DNA of 64,000 nucleotides from Clostridia bacterium (GCA_017501345.1 JAFVXC010000027.1:52153-116152); one strand, 5' to 3'. Counted from the stretch's first letter, positions 33,735 through 42,676 are shown. Made by a program: numbers and translations. Notes: generated from the sequence alone by a model not told the origin.

Positions 33735-33744
33735 CACCCCTAAA

Positions 33745-33830
33745 GATCCTTTCTCGAAAGGTTCTTGAAGATTTTTAAGGAACTTCTTGCAAGAAGTTCC
33801 TTAAACAGAGCGCGAGACAGCGTCTCGCAA
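33745..33830 (+). repeat. Dispersed repeat R1, short copy
   Basis: TTTCTCGAAAGGTTCTTGAAG, then TTTAAGGAACTTCTTG/CAAGAAGTTCCTTAAA hairpin (about 33775-33806) and GCGAGACAGCGTCTCGC. It could also act as the terminator for the FliB-like gene or as part of the prfC leader. Confidence 0.65.
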
Positions 33831-33857
33831 TACTACAAGAAAAAGAGGAATCACAGC

Positions 33858-35450
33858 GTGAGTGAACTTTTTAGAGAAATCAGCAAAAGACGCACCTTTG
33901 CGATCATATCGCACCCCGACGCGGGTAAAACGACGTTGACCGAGAAGCTCCTTCTGTACGGAGGCGCGATTCAATCGGCAGGATCTGTCAAGGGCAAGGC
34001 GAGCGATCGCCACGCGGTCTCCGACTGGATGGAGATCGAGAAGCAGAGAGGTATCTCGATCACGTCGTCGGTGATGCAGTTCCGCTACGAGGGCTACTGC
34101 ATCAATATTCTCGACACCCCCGGTCACCAGGACTTCTCCGAGGACACCTACAGAACTCTGATGGCTGCGGACAGCGCGGTGATGGTCATAGACGCCGCGA
34201 AGGGCATCGAGCCGCAGACGAGAAAGCTCTTCCACGTCTGCTCGATGCGCGACATCCCGATCTTCACCTTCATCAACAAGCTCGACCGTGAGGCGCAGGA
34301 TCCCTTCGACCTCCTCGACGAGCTCGAGCGGGAATTCGGCATCGGTACCTATCCGATGAACTGGCCGATCGGATGCGGCGTGAATTTCCGCGGCGTGTAC
34401 GACAGAGAAAAGCGGAGCATCCTCGCGTTTGACGACTTCCACGCAGGCAGACGCCGCCTTGAAGCGATCAAGTGCGACATCGATGACACCGAGACGCTCG
34501 ACAGCCTGATCGGCGCTGATGCAAGAGCACAGCTCGTCGACGAGATCGAGCTGCTTGACGGCGCGAGCTACGATTTTGACCTCGAGAAGGTTCGCCACGG
34601 CAAGCTCTCGCCCGTATTCTTCGGCTCTGCGCTCAATAACTTCGGCGTTGAGCCCTTCCTTGAGAGCTTCCTCAAGATGACCACCGCCCCGCTCGCACGC
34701 GAGACCGAGGAGGGAACGGTCGATCCCGTCGAGGACGGCTTCTCGGCGTTCGTCTTTAAGATCCAGGCGAATATGAATAAGGCGCACCGCGACAGGATCG
34801 CATTCCTGCGTATCTGCTCGGGCAAATTCGAGCGCGGAACCGAATACTTCCACGTGCAGGGCGGCAAAAAGCTCCGTCTCTCCCAGCCGCAGCAGATGAT
34901 GGCGCAGGAGAGAGAGGTCATCGACGAGGCGTATGCGGGGGATATCATCGGCATCTTTGACCCCGGCATCTTCTCGATCGGCGACACGGTCTGCGATCCC
35001 TCGATGAAGGTGAGATTCGCGGGCATCCCGACCTTCGCACCCGAGCACTTCGCCGTGATCGAGCAGGTCGATTCGATGAAGCGTAAGCAGTTCGCGAAGG
35101 GTATGATGCAGATCGCTCAGGAGGGCGCGATCCAGATCTTCACGCTCCCCGGAGCGGGTATGGAGCGCGTGGTCGTCGGCGTTGTCGGCGTCCTGCAGTT
35201 CGAGGTGCTTGAGCATCGGATGAAGACCGAGTACGGCGTCGATTATATCAAGCGCGACCTGCCGCACGAGGAGATCAAGCGCGTCAAAGCAAGCGAGACG
35301 CCGCTCGAAAAATTGACCCTGACCACCGACACGATGTGGGTGAAGGACTTCCGTGATCGCGATCTGTTGATCTTCCCCGGAACCTGGGCGATCAACTGGG
35401 CGTACGATAAGAACCCGGGTCTTGACCTCGGCGGCTTTGACGCGGATTGA
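33858..35450 (+). CDS. prfC: Peptide chain release factor 3
   Basis: 530 aa from GTG 33858 (SELFREISKRRTFAIISH; AGAGGAA eight bases upstream); the longer open frame to 33765 runs through the R1 repeat. A translational GTPase that recycles RF1/RF2. G1 SHPDAGKTTLTEKLL, switch region EKQRGISITSSVMQF, G3 DTPGHQDFSEDTY, G4 FINKLDRE. Domain II and III sequences (ERGTEYFHVQGGKKLRLSQP) match RF3 rather than EF-G. Length is the same as E. coli RF3. Confidence 0.96.
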   Translation: MSELFREISKRRTFAIISHPDAGKTTLTEKLLLYGGAIQSAGSVKGKASDRHAVSDWMEIEKQRGISITSSVMQFRYEGYCINILDTPGHQDFSEDTYRTLMAADSAVMVIDAAKGIEPQTRKLFHVCSMRDIPIFTFINKLDREAQDPFDLLDELEREFGIGTYPMNWPIGCGVNFRGVYDREKRSILAFDDFHAGRRRLEAIKCDIDDTETLDSLIGADARAQLVDEIELLDGASYDFDLEKVRHGKLSPVFFGSALNNFGVEPFLESFLKMTTAPLARETEEGTVDPVEDGFSAFVFKIQANMNKAHRDRIAFLRICSGKFERGTEYFHVQGGKKLRLSQPQQMMAQEREVIDEAYAGDIIGIFDPGIFSIGDTVCDPSMKVRFAGIPTFAPEHFAVIEQVDSMKRKQFAKGMMQIAQEGAIQIFTLPGAGMERVVVGVVGVLQFEVLEHRMKTEYGVDYIKRDLPHEEIKRVKASETPLEKLTLTTDTMWVKDFRDRDLLIFPGTWAINWAYDKNPGLDLGGFDAD

Positions 35451-35669
35451 CCGCGGATCCTGTGATAGACACAAAATTATTCGTGCGAGCTCTCTCTCTC
35501 TGTGTATATCTCACACGCCGCGCGAAGCGCATATCAGCCCCCCGCATTTTGCGCGGGGGCGTTCTCTCTCCCCCCTTCGGGTGGAGAGAGGGGGGAGAGA
35601 GATAGCTTATCTCTGCTTTTCTTTTCTTTGCTTTTCTTATATGGCTTCGGAGGTGTGCTTGATGCTACC
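35451..35669. repeat. Hairpin-rich spacer after prfC
   Basis: CCCCCGCATTTTGCGCGGGGG (35538-35558) and a larger purine/pyrimidine-strand hairpin of CTCTCTCCCCCC against GGGGGGAGAGAG (about 35564-35604). These are likely transcription stops between prfC and the convergent DUF6291 gene. No gene seen. Confidence 0.65.
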
Positions 35670-35957
35670 TTACGAAGCACCCTTGTCGGAATCTCTTGAA
35701 GCGCTCGATTTTCGAGCGTTTTTTTGCGTCTTGAGTCCCCCCTTCCGCCCGTTGAGCCTGCGCTGTATGGTTGGTTCGATCATTGCGGCGATCGCGTTCA
35801 TAAGCGCGCTCTCAAAGTGCGGGATCGGTACGCCGTCCTTTTGCCGAAAGAGGAGAGCCTTGAAGAGAATCGCGAATTCCTCACCGCTGAGCAGATCGAA
35901 CATTGGGAGCCAGTCGTAGGAAAAGAGGAAGCCGATGTGGTTTGGTGAATTGCTCAT
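35670..35957 (-). CDS. DUF6291-like small protein
   Basis: 95 aa. MSNSPNHIGFLFSYDWLPMF and LLSGEEFAILFKALLFRQK, then GVPIPHFESALMNAIAAMIE, are the hallmark of DUF6291, a short domain mostly found in phage- or plasmid-related proteins of gut Clostridia, often at the start of replication proteins. AAAGGAG lies well placed upstream. The basic tail (GRKGGLKTQKNARKSSAS) overlaps a CGCTCGA hairpin and may be a truncated end. Four 10-bp phased repeats sit over its promoter. Function unknown. Confidence 0.72.
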   Translation of the reverse strand: MSNSPNHIGFLFSYDWLPMFDLLSGEEFAILFKALLFRQKDGVPIPHFESALMNAIAAMIEPTIQRRLNGRKGGLKTQKNARKSSASRDSDKGAS

Positions 35958-35996
35958 TTTTTGTTTCTCCTTTATGAGTTATTTTTCTACACCTTT

Positions 35997-36050
35997 ATTC
36001 TAACACAAAAGGTCGTCTCATACTGTCTCGCTTTGTCTCACTGTGTCTCA
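35997..36050 (-). promoter_or_regulatory. Promoter with four 10-bp phased TGAGAC repeats
   Basis: GTCTCA, GTCTCG, GTCTCA, GTCTCA begin at 36015, 36025, 36035 and 36045, exactly one helical turn apart. On the minus strand these are TGAGAC boxes covering and preceding a poor -35 (CAGTAT), with TAGAAT (35997-36002) as -10. Looks like a cooperative activator or repressor site for the DUF6291 gene. Confidence 0.7.
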
Positions 36051-36096
36051 ATTTACGCAATAAAAGTGGAGGAAATTTCTTGTGAAGCCGAACACG

Positions 36097-36135
36097 AAAA
36101 AGGGTATCCCGACTGTGTCTCGAGATACCCTTTTA
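36097..36135. terminator. Terminator of the cysteine desulfurase operon
   Basis: AAAAGGGTATC/GATACCCTTTT hairpin with A and T runs on both sides, 30 bp past the nifS-like stop. Its loop contains another TGTCTCG. Confidence 0.88.
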
Positions 36136-36162
36136 TGATATGGATACGGAGTATGATCTGCT

Positions 36163-37335
36163 TCACCGATGCACGCGCACAAGGCTTCGGATACCCTCGT
36201 CGAGGGCTTCTGTAAACGCGTCGATCTCGCTTCTCGTGTTCGTCCTCGCGAAGCTCACGCGGATCGAATGTCCCGCCTCCTCTATAGAGATGCCGAAGGC
36301 AAGCAGAGCGGACGACGGATGCGCGTCGTGCGACGAGCAGGCAGAGCCCGCCGAAACGTAGATGCCCTTCGACGAGAGAAAATGCAGCATCGTCTCGCTG
36401 CGGATGTCGGGAAGGGTCAGATTCACGATGTGCGGCGCGGTCTCTCCGGTCGGGAGATTCAGCCTGACGTCAAGAGAGGAAAGACGCTCGACTGCGTAGT
36501 CGCGGAGCGAGCGGAGGTGCGCCGTATCCGCGTCGAGCGTTTTAAGGCCTGTCCTTGCCGCCTCTCCGAAGCCCGCAATGCAGGTGACGTTTTCGGTGCC
36601 CGAGCGGAGTCCGTTCTCCTGTCCGCCACCCGTCACGGTCGGGACGATCGCGCGGCGCGAGAGGATCCTTTTGTCAATATAAAGCGCCCCGACGCCCTTC
36701 GGGCCGTGGATCTTGTGTGCCGAGACGGTGATGAGATCGGCACCGAGCGACTGCGCCGAAAAGCGGCATTTGAGAAACCCTTGCACGGCGTCGCAGTGCG
36801 TGATTGCCTCGGGATTCCGCATCTTCGCGAGCCGAAAGGCTCTCTCGACGTCGTACCGCGCGCCCGTCTCGTTGTTGACCATCATCAAAGAGACGAGAAA
36901 GACGCTTCTGTCAAGCGCCTTGTCGAGTGCTTCCTCGTCGAGCACACCGCCCCTCGTCGGAATGCGCACGATCTCAAAGCCCTCCTTTTCGAGGACGCGC
37001 GCGGTGTTTTCGACCGACGGATGCTCGGAGTCGCTGATCACGATTTTATGCGCCGTCCTGCGGCTTTTCGCGTGTGCCGTGCCGAGGAGGGCGAGATTCG
37101 TCGCCTCGGTTCCCGAGGCGGTGAACACCAAAGCAGCGCCCGACGCAGGTCGAACGCCGAGTGCAGAGAGAACGCTTTCACGCGCCTCTCTGAGGAGTCT
37201 GTCCGCAGATACGCCGCGTGTATGGAGAGACGACGGATTGCCGTAGCAGTCCATCGCCTCGATCATTTTTGCTTTCACGGTGCATGAAAGAGCGGTCGTC
37301 GCGCTGTTGTCAAAATAAATTTCGCGGTCGGTCAT
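36163..37335 (-). CDS. Cysteine desulfurase, NifS/IscS class
   Basis: 390 aa PLP enzyme that takes sulfur from cysteine for Fe-S clusters or thio-modified tRNA. N-terminal REIYFDNSATT, TASGTEATNLALLG for PLP contacts, the PLP lysine in ITVSAHKIHGPKGVGALY, and the catalytic cysteine loop in VSAGSACSSHDAHPSSAL. No iscU, thiI or mnmA next to it. Last gene of a leftward series (plsY, methyltransferase, FolC-like, lipoprotein, desulfurase). Confidence 0.94.
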   Translation of the reverse strand: MTDREIYFDNSATTALSCTVKAKMIEAMDCYGNPSSLHTRGVSADRLLREARESVLSALGVRPASGAALVFTASGTEATNLALLGTAHAKSRRTAHKIVISDSEHPSVENTARVLEKEGFEIVRIPTRGGVLDEEALDKALDRSVFLVSLMMVNNETGARYDVERAFRLAKMRNPEAITHCDAVQGFLKCRFSAQSLGADLITVSAHKIHGPKGVGALYIDKRILSRRAIVPTVTGGGQENGLRSGTENVTCIAGFGEAARTGLKTLDADTAHLRSLRDYAVERLSSLDVRLNLPTGETAPHIVNLTLPDIRSETMLHFLSSKGIYVSAGSACSSHDAHPSSALLAFGISIEEAGHSIRVSFARTNTRSEIDAFTEALDEGIRSLVRVHR

Positions 37336-37355
37336 TTTACTGCCTCATCGCCCGA

Positions 37356-37895
37356 TCAGCGGAAGGTGAAATTCGCCTTCATCGCGGCGAGGTCGGGAAG
37401 GAATCTGTCGTAGCTATTGGGAGTCGCTGTGTAGGTGATCGTGTAAAATCTACCTTCCTTTACGAAGATCGTCTGGTTGTACTTGAAGGGCTTGCCCGCA
37501 AGAGAGGCGGTGTAGACGAACTCGGTCGCGTTCATATCGGAGACCGTCGTCTCGGTTCCGTCGGCGGGGGAGATGAGCGTGTAGTTCTCGAACACCTTCG
37601 CGTACTCCTCCTCGCAGATATCCCAGTAGCCCGCAACGTCGAGCGTCTCGTCGGGGAGGTAGGAGGTCACGCTGACGCTGACGCTCTCGCCGTCCTTCGT
37701 GTAATACGCGCTCGTCGAGCCGCTGACGGTATTGTCCACCCAGCTCGTCGGGACGAAGAAATAGTATTCGAGATGATCTAAGGAGCAGAGCTGCATTCCG
37801 TCGGGCACGTCGACCTTGTTTTTACAGGAGACCGCCGAGAGACAGACAGTGGTGAGGAGAAGGAGTAAAGTCAAGCGAAGAAGGCTTTTTTTCAT
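37356..37895 (-). CDS. Small lipoprotein, PsbP/DcrB-like size, unknown
   Basis: 179 aa from ATG 37895 (AGAGG upstream). Lipoprotein signal MKKSLLRLTLLLLLTTVCLS then AVSC, lipid Cys at 24. The mature part has DHLEYYFFVPTSWVDNTVSG, SVSVTSYLPDETLDVAGYWD and GRFYTITYTATPNSYDRF, the layout of PsbP/DcrB-like surface domains. Function unknown; not related to the LP family. 54 bp from the FolC-like gene. Confidence 0.8.
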   Translation of the reverse strand: MKKSLLRLTLLLLLTTVCLSAVSCKNKVDVPDGMQLCSLDHLEYYFFVPTSWVDNTVSGSTSAYYTKDGESVSVSVTSYLPDETLDVAGYWDICEEEYAKVFENYTLISPADGTETTVSDMNATEFVYTASLAGKPFKYNQTIFVKEGRFYTITYTATPNSYDRFLPDLAAMKANFTFR

Positions 37896-37948
37896 GGTGA
37901 ACCTCTTTTTGTTTGTTTTTTTGTGTTTATTTTTGTATATTTCTTGCA

Positions 37949-39169
37949 TTACATCGAGCAAAGCACCTTCGAGAACTCGGTCCGCATTGCAAAAACGAAG
38001 GGAAGAGAGCCGACCGTGAGGATGAGATCGTCGTGCCTCGCTCCCTTCAGAAGCAGATCTGCGGTGCGGTTCTCCTTGCCCGCAGGAACGGAGACCGTTT
38101 CCTCGACGGAAAAGCCCGCATCCGAAAGGCGCGGAAGGATCGGGGGCGGGGGAGAGCCCTCCTCAACGCAGAGGGTGATGCGTTCCCCGATCGCCGAGCC
38201 CTTGCTCCTGAGCAGCCCGAGAAGCGCCTCTGTGGAAAATTCGTCGCACGCGGCGTCGCAGAGAAGGGTCGGGAAGACCGAAAGGATCTCCGCACGGGCG
38301 GGAAGCGTTGCCGTGCTGAGTCCCGAAAGAATGCCCGCATCGGTGATCGGGCATCCGAGACGGCGAAGCGCCGCCGCCGCCTCAAGGGCGCAAAGGGCGT
38401 TCGATACCGCGAAGCTGCCGTACAGCGGAACGCGATAGCTCCGACCGCGGTAGGTAAAGACCGTGCGCTTCAGCGAGGATTCCTGCACGGAGACCGCCGA
38501 AAAGACGGGGATCGTAAGACGGCATCCCGCATGCGCGCAAGCGCTCGAGATCGCTGTGTAGGCGGAATTATGGGGGATCCACGCCGAGACGACCTCGGTC
38601 AGTCCCCGGTAGATCATCGAGGTTATGTCCGATGGAATGCGCGGTCCGCACGAGGTGATGACCGTCATCTTGGACGAGTCACACACGAGGGAGCGCGGGG
38701 AGAAGGGCGCACGGGGGATCTCGAGGACCAACCATTTTGCCCCCGCCCCGACTGCAGAGAGGAGTGCGAGACAGAAGAGCAGCTCGTCCCTCGTGTAGTC
38801 ATCGCTCGGCTTATCGCTTCCGTACAGCGCGGGATGCTCGGCTCTTGCACGGCGCATAGCCGCGGAGAGCGTCGCAGAGTGCGTGATGAATTCGCTGTTT
38901 GTGAGCGTCCTTTGTCCGACGAAAACGTTGTCCGTCGGTGTATGAAGGCAGGGATAGATCACCGAGGCGACGGCGACGCCCGACGCCGCCATCATCGACG
39001 AAAGCATCCGCACGATCGAGCTCTTGCCCTTTTCGCCGACGACGGGCAGGAGCCGAAGTCGTCTTTCGGGGCTGCCAAGGCAGGACAAAAGGATCCGCAG
39101 GCGTTCGTCGGATCGGTCGCTCCGCCTTTCTGCGGAGGCATATAGCTTGAGCGCGTTACAGTAGGTCAT
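37949..39169 (-). CDS. Divergent folylpolyglutamate synthase-like Mur ligase family protein
   Basis: 406 aa. The P-loop region reads LPVVGEKGKSSIVRMLSSM where FolC normally has GTNGKGS, and FolC's later landmarks are weak: KWLVLEIPRAPFS in place of EVGLGG, and GSFAVSNALCALEAAAALRR. The overall order (N-terminal ATPase, central domain, C-terminal Rossmann domain) still fits FolC, which adds glutamate to folates. Possibly a non-folate Mur-like ligase. Start has an upstream GGAGGAC. Confidence 0.7.
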   Translation of the reverse strand: MTYCNALKLYASAERRSDRSDERLRILLSCLGSPERRLRLLPVVGEKGKSSIVRMLSSMMAASGVAVASVIYPCLHTPTDNVFVGQRTLTNSEFITHSATLSAAMRRARAEHPALYGSDKPSDDYTRDELLFCLALLSAVGAGAKWLVLEIPRAPFSPRSLVCDSSKMTVITSCGPRIPSDITSMIYRGLTEVVSAWIPHNSAYTAISSACAHAGCRLTIPVFSAVSVQESSLKRTVFTYRGRSYRVPLYGSFAVSNALCALEAAAALRRLGCPITDAGILSGLSTATLPARAEILSVFPTLLCDAACDEFSTEALLGLLRSKGSAIGERITLCVEEGSPPPPILPRLSDAGFSVEETVSVPAGKENRTADLLLKGARHDDLILTVGSLPFVFAMRTEFSKVLCSM

Positions 39170-39177
39170 TCGTCCTC

Positions 39178-39280
39178 CGTGGTGAGTTATGAGCTATGAG
39201 TATGAGCTATGAGCTTGCTTTGCAAGCGTTATAAGCTACCCGAAGGGCATCATAGCGCGCCGCAGGCGGTCATAGCTTCA
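39178..39280. repeat. Imperfect short repeats with inverted trinucleotide runs
   Basis: GAGTTATGAGCTATGAGTAT and GAGCTATGAGCTTGC, followed by small hairpins GCTTGCTTTGCAAGC and GCGCGCCGCAGGCGGTC. Low-complexity intergenic DNA between two co-directional genes. Confidence 0.6.
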
Positions 39281-39292
39281 CAGCAATCTATG

Positions 39293-40477
39293 TTAGATCA
39301 GTGAGATTTTCTTGCCGAGCAGGAACTCGCGCGCGACGCGGTATTCCTCCGAAAGCCGCCGTGCCTCGGGGGAATCGGTCCTGAAATCCTTACGCCGTAC
39401 GGCGCGCAGAAGGATGTTCTTCGGCGTCTCCTCGGGATCAATGAGCTCAAGCGCTTCGGTACGGTAGCCCGCCGCTTCGAGCCTCTTCAGACGAAGCGCG
39501 TCGGTCGCGGCGTCGCAGAGCTTCTGGCGCAGCATCGAGTGCTCGGTGATGAAGGAGAGGGGGGGACAGACGATCGAGTGGTTCAGCTCGTGGTGACAGC
39601 AGGGGGTCGAAAGGATCACGTCAGCCCCCCACTCGGTCGCCTTGTCGAGGACAATGTCGGTGGCGGTGTCGCAGGCGTGAAGCGAAATCACGAGATGCGG
39701 CTTCTCGGGCGGCGTATATGCGCGGATGTCGGTGCAGAGGAAGGAGAGCCCGTCAAAGCCGAGCGTGCGCGCCGTATCGGAGCAGTATGCAATGACGTCG
39801 GGCTTCAGATCGGCACCGAACATTTTTACATTCAGACCGAGGATCTCGGAGAGATAGTAATACGCCGCAAAGGTGAGGTAGCTCTTGCCGCAGCAGAGGT
39901 CGGCGACTGTGATCTCCTCGGTCGGGAGATAGGCGCGAACGTCGCGGATCTGCTCAAGGAAGCGGTTGATCTGCCTATACTTCGACTGCTTCTTGTCGTG
40001 GATGCGGCCGCTCTTGTCGCTGATGCCGAGCAGGCGGAGAAATTCCTCCTGCCCCGAAAGAATGTACTGCTTCTCACGGTTGTTGCCGGGGAGCTCGCGA
40101 TCCTCCTCCTCGGCGCTTCCGAGCGCGGATGCGAGCCTTCCTCCGCCGAGAAGGACCGATTTGCCGTTCTTTGACGAGCGAAATTCACATTCACCGACCG
40201 TCGTGAGGAGATTGACCTGCCCGCATTCATTTGCGAGCGCGGAGAGACGCTCTGCACTCTCAGCGTCGTCGAGCGGAAGATTTTCGTGCGTTACCTTGTT
40301 GTCCTTGTGGAAGGTCTCGAGCTGGATGCAGTCGCGCTTCGCAATATGGCGCAGCGTCGCGACCGTGCGGACCGTTGACGGGATGCGGGACTTCGAGAAG
40401 ACTGCCTTCCGCAGTACCCTGCGACGGGCGGCGGTGAGCAGAAGATTGATCAGCTCTTCGGAGGGGGTTAAAGACAT
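39293..40477 (-). CDS. Class I SAM-dependent methyltransferase (Methyltransf_32-like)
   Basis: 394 aa. The SAM site is TVADLCCGKSYLTFAAYYYL (motif I, about residue 190), with VKMFGADLKPDVIAYC (motif II) and LHACDTATDIVLDKA; CCHHELN near 275 resembles the catalytic region of GSTCD/METTL-type RNA methyltransferases. DKKQSKYRQINRFLE just before the domain is typical of this group. Target unknown, possibly tRNA or rRNA. The first ~150 residues are a separate, unassigned domain. Confidence 0.8.
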   Translation of the reverse strand: MSLTPSEELINLLLTAARRRVLRKAVFSKSRIPSTVRTVATLRHIAKRDCIQLETFHKDNKVTHENLPLDDAESAERLSALANECGQVNLLTTVGECEFRSSKNGKSVLLGGGRLASALGSAEEEDRELPGNNREKQYILSGQEEFLRLLGISDKSGRIHDKKQSKYRQINRFLEQIRDVRAYLPTEEITVADLCCGKSYLTFAAYYYLSEILGLNVKMFGADLKPDVIAYCSDTARTLGFDGLSFLCTDIRAYTPPEKPHLVISLHACDTATDIVLDKATEWGADVILSTPCCHHELNHSIVCPPLSFITEHSMLRQKLCDAATDALRLKRLEAAGYRTEALELIDPEETPKNILLRAVRRKDFRTDSPEARRLSEEYRVAREFLLGKKISLI

Positions 40478-40492
40478 ATCGGATCCTTTCGT

Positions 40493-41281
40493 TTATCGGT
40501 GCTCGCCGTTGCCGTCGAGCTTTTTTTTGTCGGTTTTTCGGAAGGAGATCTTCGACTCCTTGCCTTCGTGGATGCGCTTCAGATTCGGGATGTGCTTGAC
40601 CGCGATCACCACCGCCGTCAGGATCGCCAGAAAAACGAGATACGGACGGGGATGCCACTCGATGGCGCCGCTCGCGATCTGCACGGGATAGGCGATATTC
40701 AGCTTTGCCTGAAGGAGCGGGTAAAGGAGGAAGGTGATGACCGAGCCGAGCGAAACGTATTTCGTTCCGACGACGATGATGACGAAGAAGAGGAGCAGGA
40801 TCCCGATGAGGAGAAGCCCCTCGGGGGAATAGAAATTCATTAAGATCGCGACCGCCGCGGCAGAGGCAACGCCCTTTCCTCCGCGGAAATGCGAGAAGAT
40901 CGGGAAGATGTGACCGATCACCGCGAAAAAGCCCGCGATGCAGGCACCGCCGTGAAAGTATCCGAGCGTAAGACTGCCGAAGAGCACGGCGAGGACGGTC
41001 TTTGAGATGTCTCCGAGGAAGGTCGCGGCGGCGGCACCCTTGCCGTAGGTGCGGAGCATATTCGTCGCGCCCGCATTTCCGCTGCCGTACGAGCGGATGT
41101 CCTCCTTGTAGACGAGCTTTGAGATGATGATCGCAAAATTCAGACTGCCGAGCAGATAGGGAATGACGATGCACAGTACGGCGCCGACCGCGTAAAGCGC
41201 GTAAAACGCAGAGCCCGTAAGCTCGAGCTCCTTTGCGAGATAGGCAACGAGAAAGCTGCTGAAAAGTTCGTTCAGAGTCAT
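40493..41281 (-). CDS. plsY: Glycerol-3-phosphate acyltransferase PlsY
   Basis: 262 aa, somewhat longer than usual (about 200) because of N- and C-terminal extensions. Motifs DIRSYGSGNAGATNMLR, GDISKTVLAVL and GHIFPIFSHFRGGKGVAS mark PlsY, which transfers acyl from acyl-phosphate to glycerol-3-phosphate in the membrane. Six or seven hydrophobic helices. The tail KRIHEGKESKISFRKTDKKK is basic. First gene of the leftward cluster, 15 bp before the methyltransferase gene. Confidence 0.94.
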   Translation of the reverse strand: MTLNELFSSFLVAYLAKELELTGSAFYALYAVGAVLCIVIPYLLGSLNFAIIISKLVYKEDIRSYGSGNAGATNMLRTYGKGAAAATFLGDISKTVLAVLFGSLTLGYFHGGACIAGFFAVIGHIFPIFSHFRGGKGVASAAAVAILMNFYSPEGLLLIGILLLFFVIIVVGTKYVSLGSVITFLLYPLLQAKLNIAYPVQIASGAIEWHPRPYLVFLAILTAVVIAVKHIPNLKRIHEGKESKISFRKTDKKKLDGNGEHR

Positions 41282-41348
41282 AAATGCTCCTTTCGGAAAA
41301 GCGGTATCGGGGGACCCTTGCCGCCATATCGATTTCTACATAAATTAA

Positions 41349-41377
41349 ATTATATCATAAAAAGCCGTTTTTCGCAA
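41349..41377 (-). promoter_or_regulatory. plsY operon promoter
   Basis: Minus strand TTGCGA (41372-41377), 17-bp spacer, TATAAT (41349-41354). Confidence 0.75.
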
Positions 41378-41488
41378 GGGCTTTTTCGGATTTTTGCAAA
41401 TTTTTCACGATTTCGCCCCTGTATTCGGATCTTTTTTCGTAAATTTTGAAAGAATATTCAAAAAACGCAAAAAAAATGCGAATATATC

Positions 41489-41517
41489 TTGATTTTCTCT
41501 CAGAAATTTGCTATAAT
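41489..41517 (+). promoter_or_regulatory. asd promoter
   Basis: TTGATT at 41489-41494, 17-bp spacer, TATAAT at 41512-41517, 70 bp before the ATG. Confidence 0.82.
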
Positions 41518-41587
41518 ACTGAAATCCCGCATACGAACGGAAAAGAGTCCGCAGCGCGGGAATATACACGAAACGGAGACCACTAAG

Positions 41588-42676
41588 ATGGCAGAACAGA
41601 ACAAGAAGATGAAGGTCGGTATCGTCGGCGCGACCGGTATGGTCGGTCAGAGACTGATCACCCTTCTCCACGACCACCCCTATTTTGAGATTTCGGTACT
41701 CGCGGCATCCGCGCGTTCGGCAGGTAAGAGCTACGAGGAAGCCCTCGGCGGACGCTGGAAGATGACTACGCCCTGTCCCGAGCAGTATCTCACGATGCCT
41801 GTCATCGATGCGGAGAACGTAGAGGAGATCGGTAAGTCCTGCTCCTTTGTTTTCTGCGCGGTCAATATGGATAAGGCTGCGATCAAGGCACTTGAGGAGA
41901 AGTACGCAAGAGCCGAGATCCCCGTGGTGTCGAACAACTCGGCACACCGCTGGACGCCCGACGTCCCGATGGTGATCCCGGAGATCAACCCCGAGCATCT
42001 TGAGGTCATCAATGCACAGAAGAAGCGTCTTGGCACGAAGAGAGGCTTCATCGCAGTTAAGCCGAACTGCTCGATCCAGGCGTACGTTGCGGCGCTCACG
42101 CCCCTTCGTAAGTACGGCATCGAGGAGGTCGTCGTAACGACCTATCAGGCGATCTCGGGTGCAGGTAAGACCTTTAACGAATGGCCTGAAATGATCGACA
42201 ACGTCATCCCCTTCATCGGCGGCGAGGAGGAGAAGAGCGAGCAGGAGCCCCTGCGCGTTTGGGGTACGGTCGAGAACGGTGAGGTCGTTAAGGCAACGGC
42301 TCCCGTCATCACCACGCAGTGCATCCGCGTTCCCGTGACCGACGGTCATATGGCGGCTGTGTTCGTGAGATTCAAGAATAAGCCCACGAAGGAGGAAATC
42401 CTCGACGCGTGGAAGAGCTTCAGCGGCAAGCCGCAGGAGCTCGGACTTCCGCACGCACCCGAGCAGTTCGTCACCTATATGGAGGAGGAGAACCGTCCTC
42501 AGACGAAGCTCGACCGCGACATCTACGGCGGTATGGGTGTGACGATCGGTCGACTCCGTGAGGATACCGTGTACGACTACAAGTTCGTCGGTCTCGCACA
42601 CAATACCCTCCGCGGTGCGGCAGGCGGCGGCGTTCTCACCGCAGAGCTTTTGTACAGAGAGGGTTGGTTCGATTAA
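41588..42676 (+). CDS. asd: Aspartate-semialdehyde dehydrogenase, archaeal/fungal-type
   Basis: 362 aa. Reduces aspartyl phosphate to aspartate semialdehyde for lysine, threonine, methionine and DAP synthesis. NADP fold KVGIVGATGMVGQRLITLL; active-site cysteine in FIAVKPNCSIQAYV; base His in RVPVTDGHMAAVFV; SNNSAHRWTPDVPMVIPEIN belongs to the archaeal/fungal branch rather than the E. coli type. Monocistronic with its own terminator. ATG at 41588 chosen (ACGGAGACC upstream). Confidence 0.95.
   Translation: MAEQNKKMKVGIVGATGMVGQRLITLLHDHPYFEISVLAASARSAGKSYEEALGGRWKMTTPCPEQYLTMPVIDAENVEEIGKSCSFVFCAVNMDKAAIKALEEKYARAEIPVVSNNSAHRWTPDVPMVIPEINPEHLEVINAQKKRLGTKRGFIAVKPNCSIQAYVAALTPLRKYGIEEVVVTTYQAISGAGKTFNEWPEMIDNVIPFIGGEEEKSEQEPLRVWGTVENGEVVKATAPVITTQCIRVPVTDGHMAAVFVRFKNKPTKEEILDAWKSFSGKPQELGLPHAPEQFVTYMEEENRPQTKLDRDIYGGMGVTIGRLREDTVYDYKFVGLAHNTLRGAAGGGVLTAELLYREGWFD

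Noticed and set aside
33765..33857. N-terminal extension of prfC from an upstream ATG
   Set aside because: It would translate the R1 repeat; GTG 33858 has a good ribosome site and gives the normal RF3 length.
33801..35474. 557-codon minus-strand frame opposite prfC
   Set aside because: Exact antisense of the RF3 gene, which has clear GTPase motifs; leucine/valine/asparate-rich shadow composition.
35696..35726. Plus-strand terminator CGCTCGATTTTCGAGCG with T-run
   Set aside because: It lies within the coding end of the DUF6291 gene, far from the prfC stop; may be accidental, so not listed separately.
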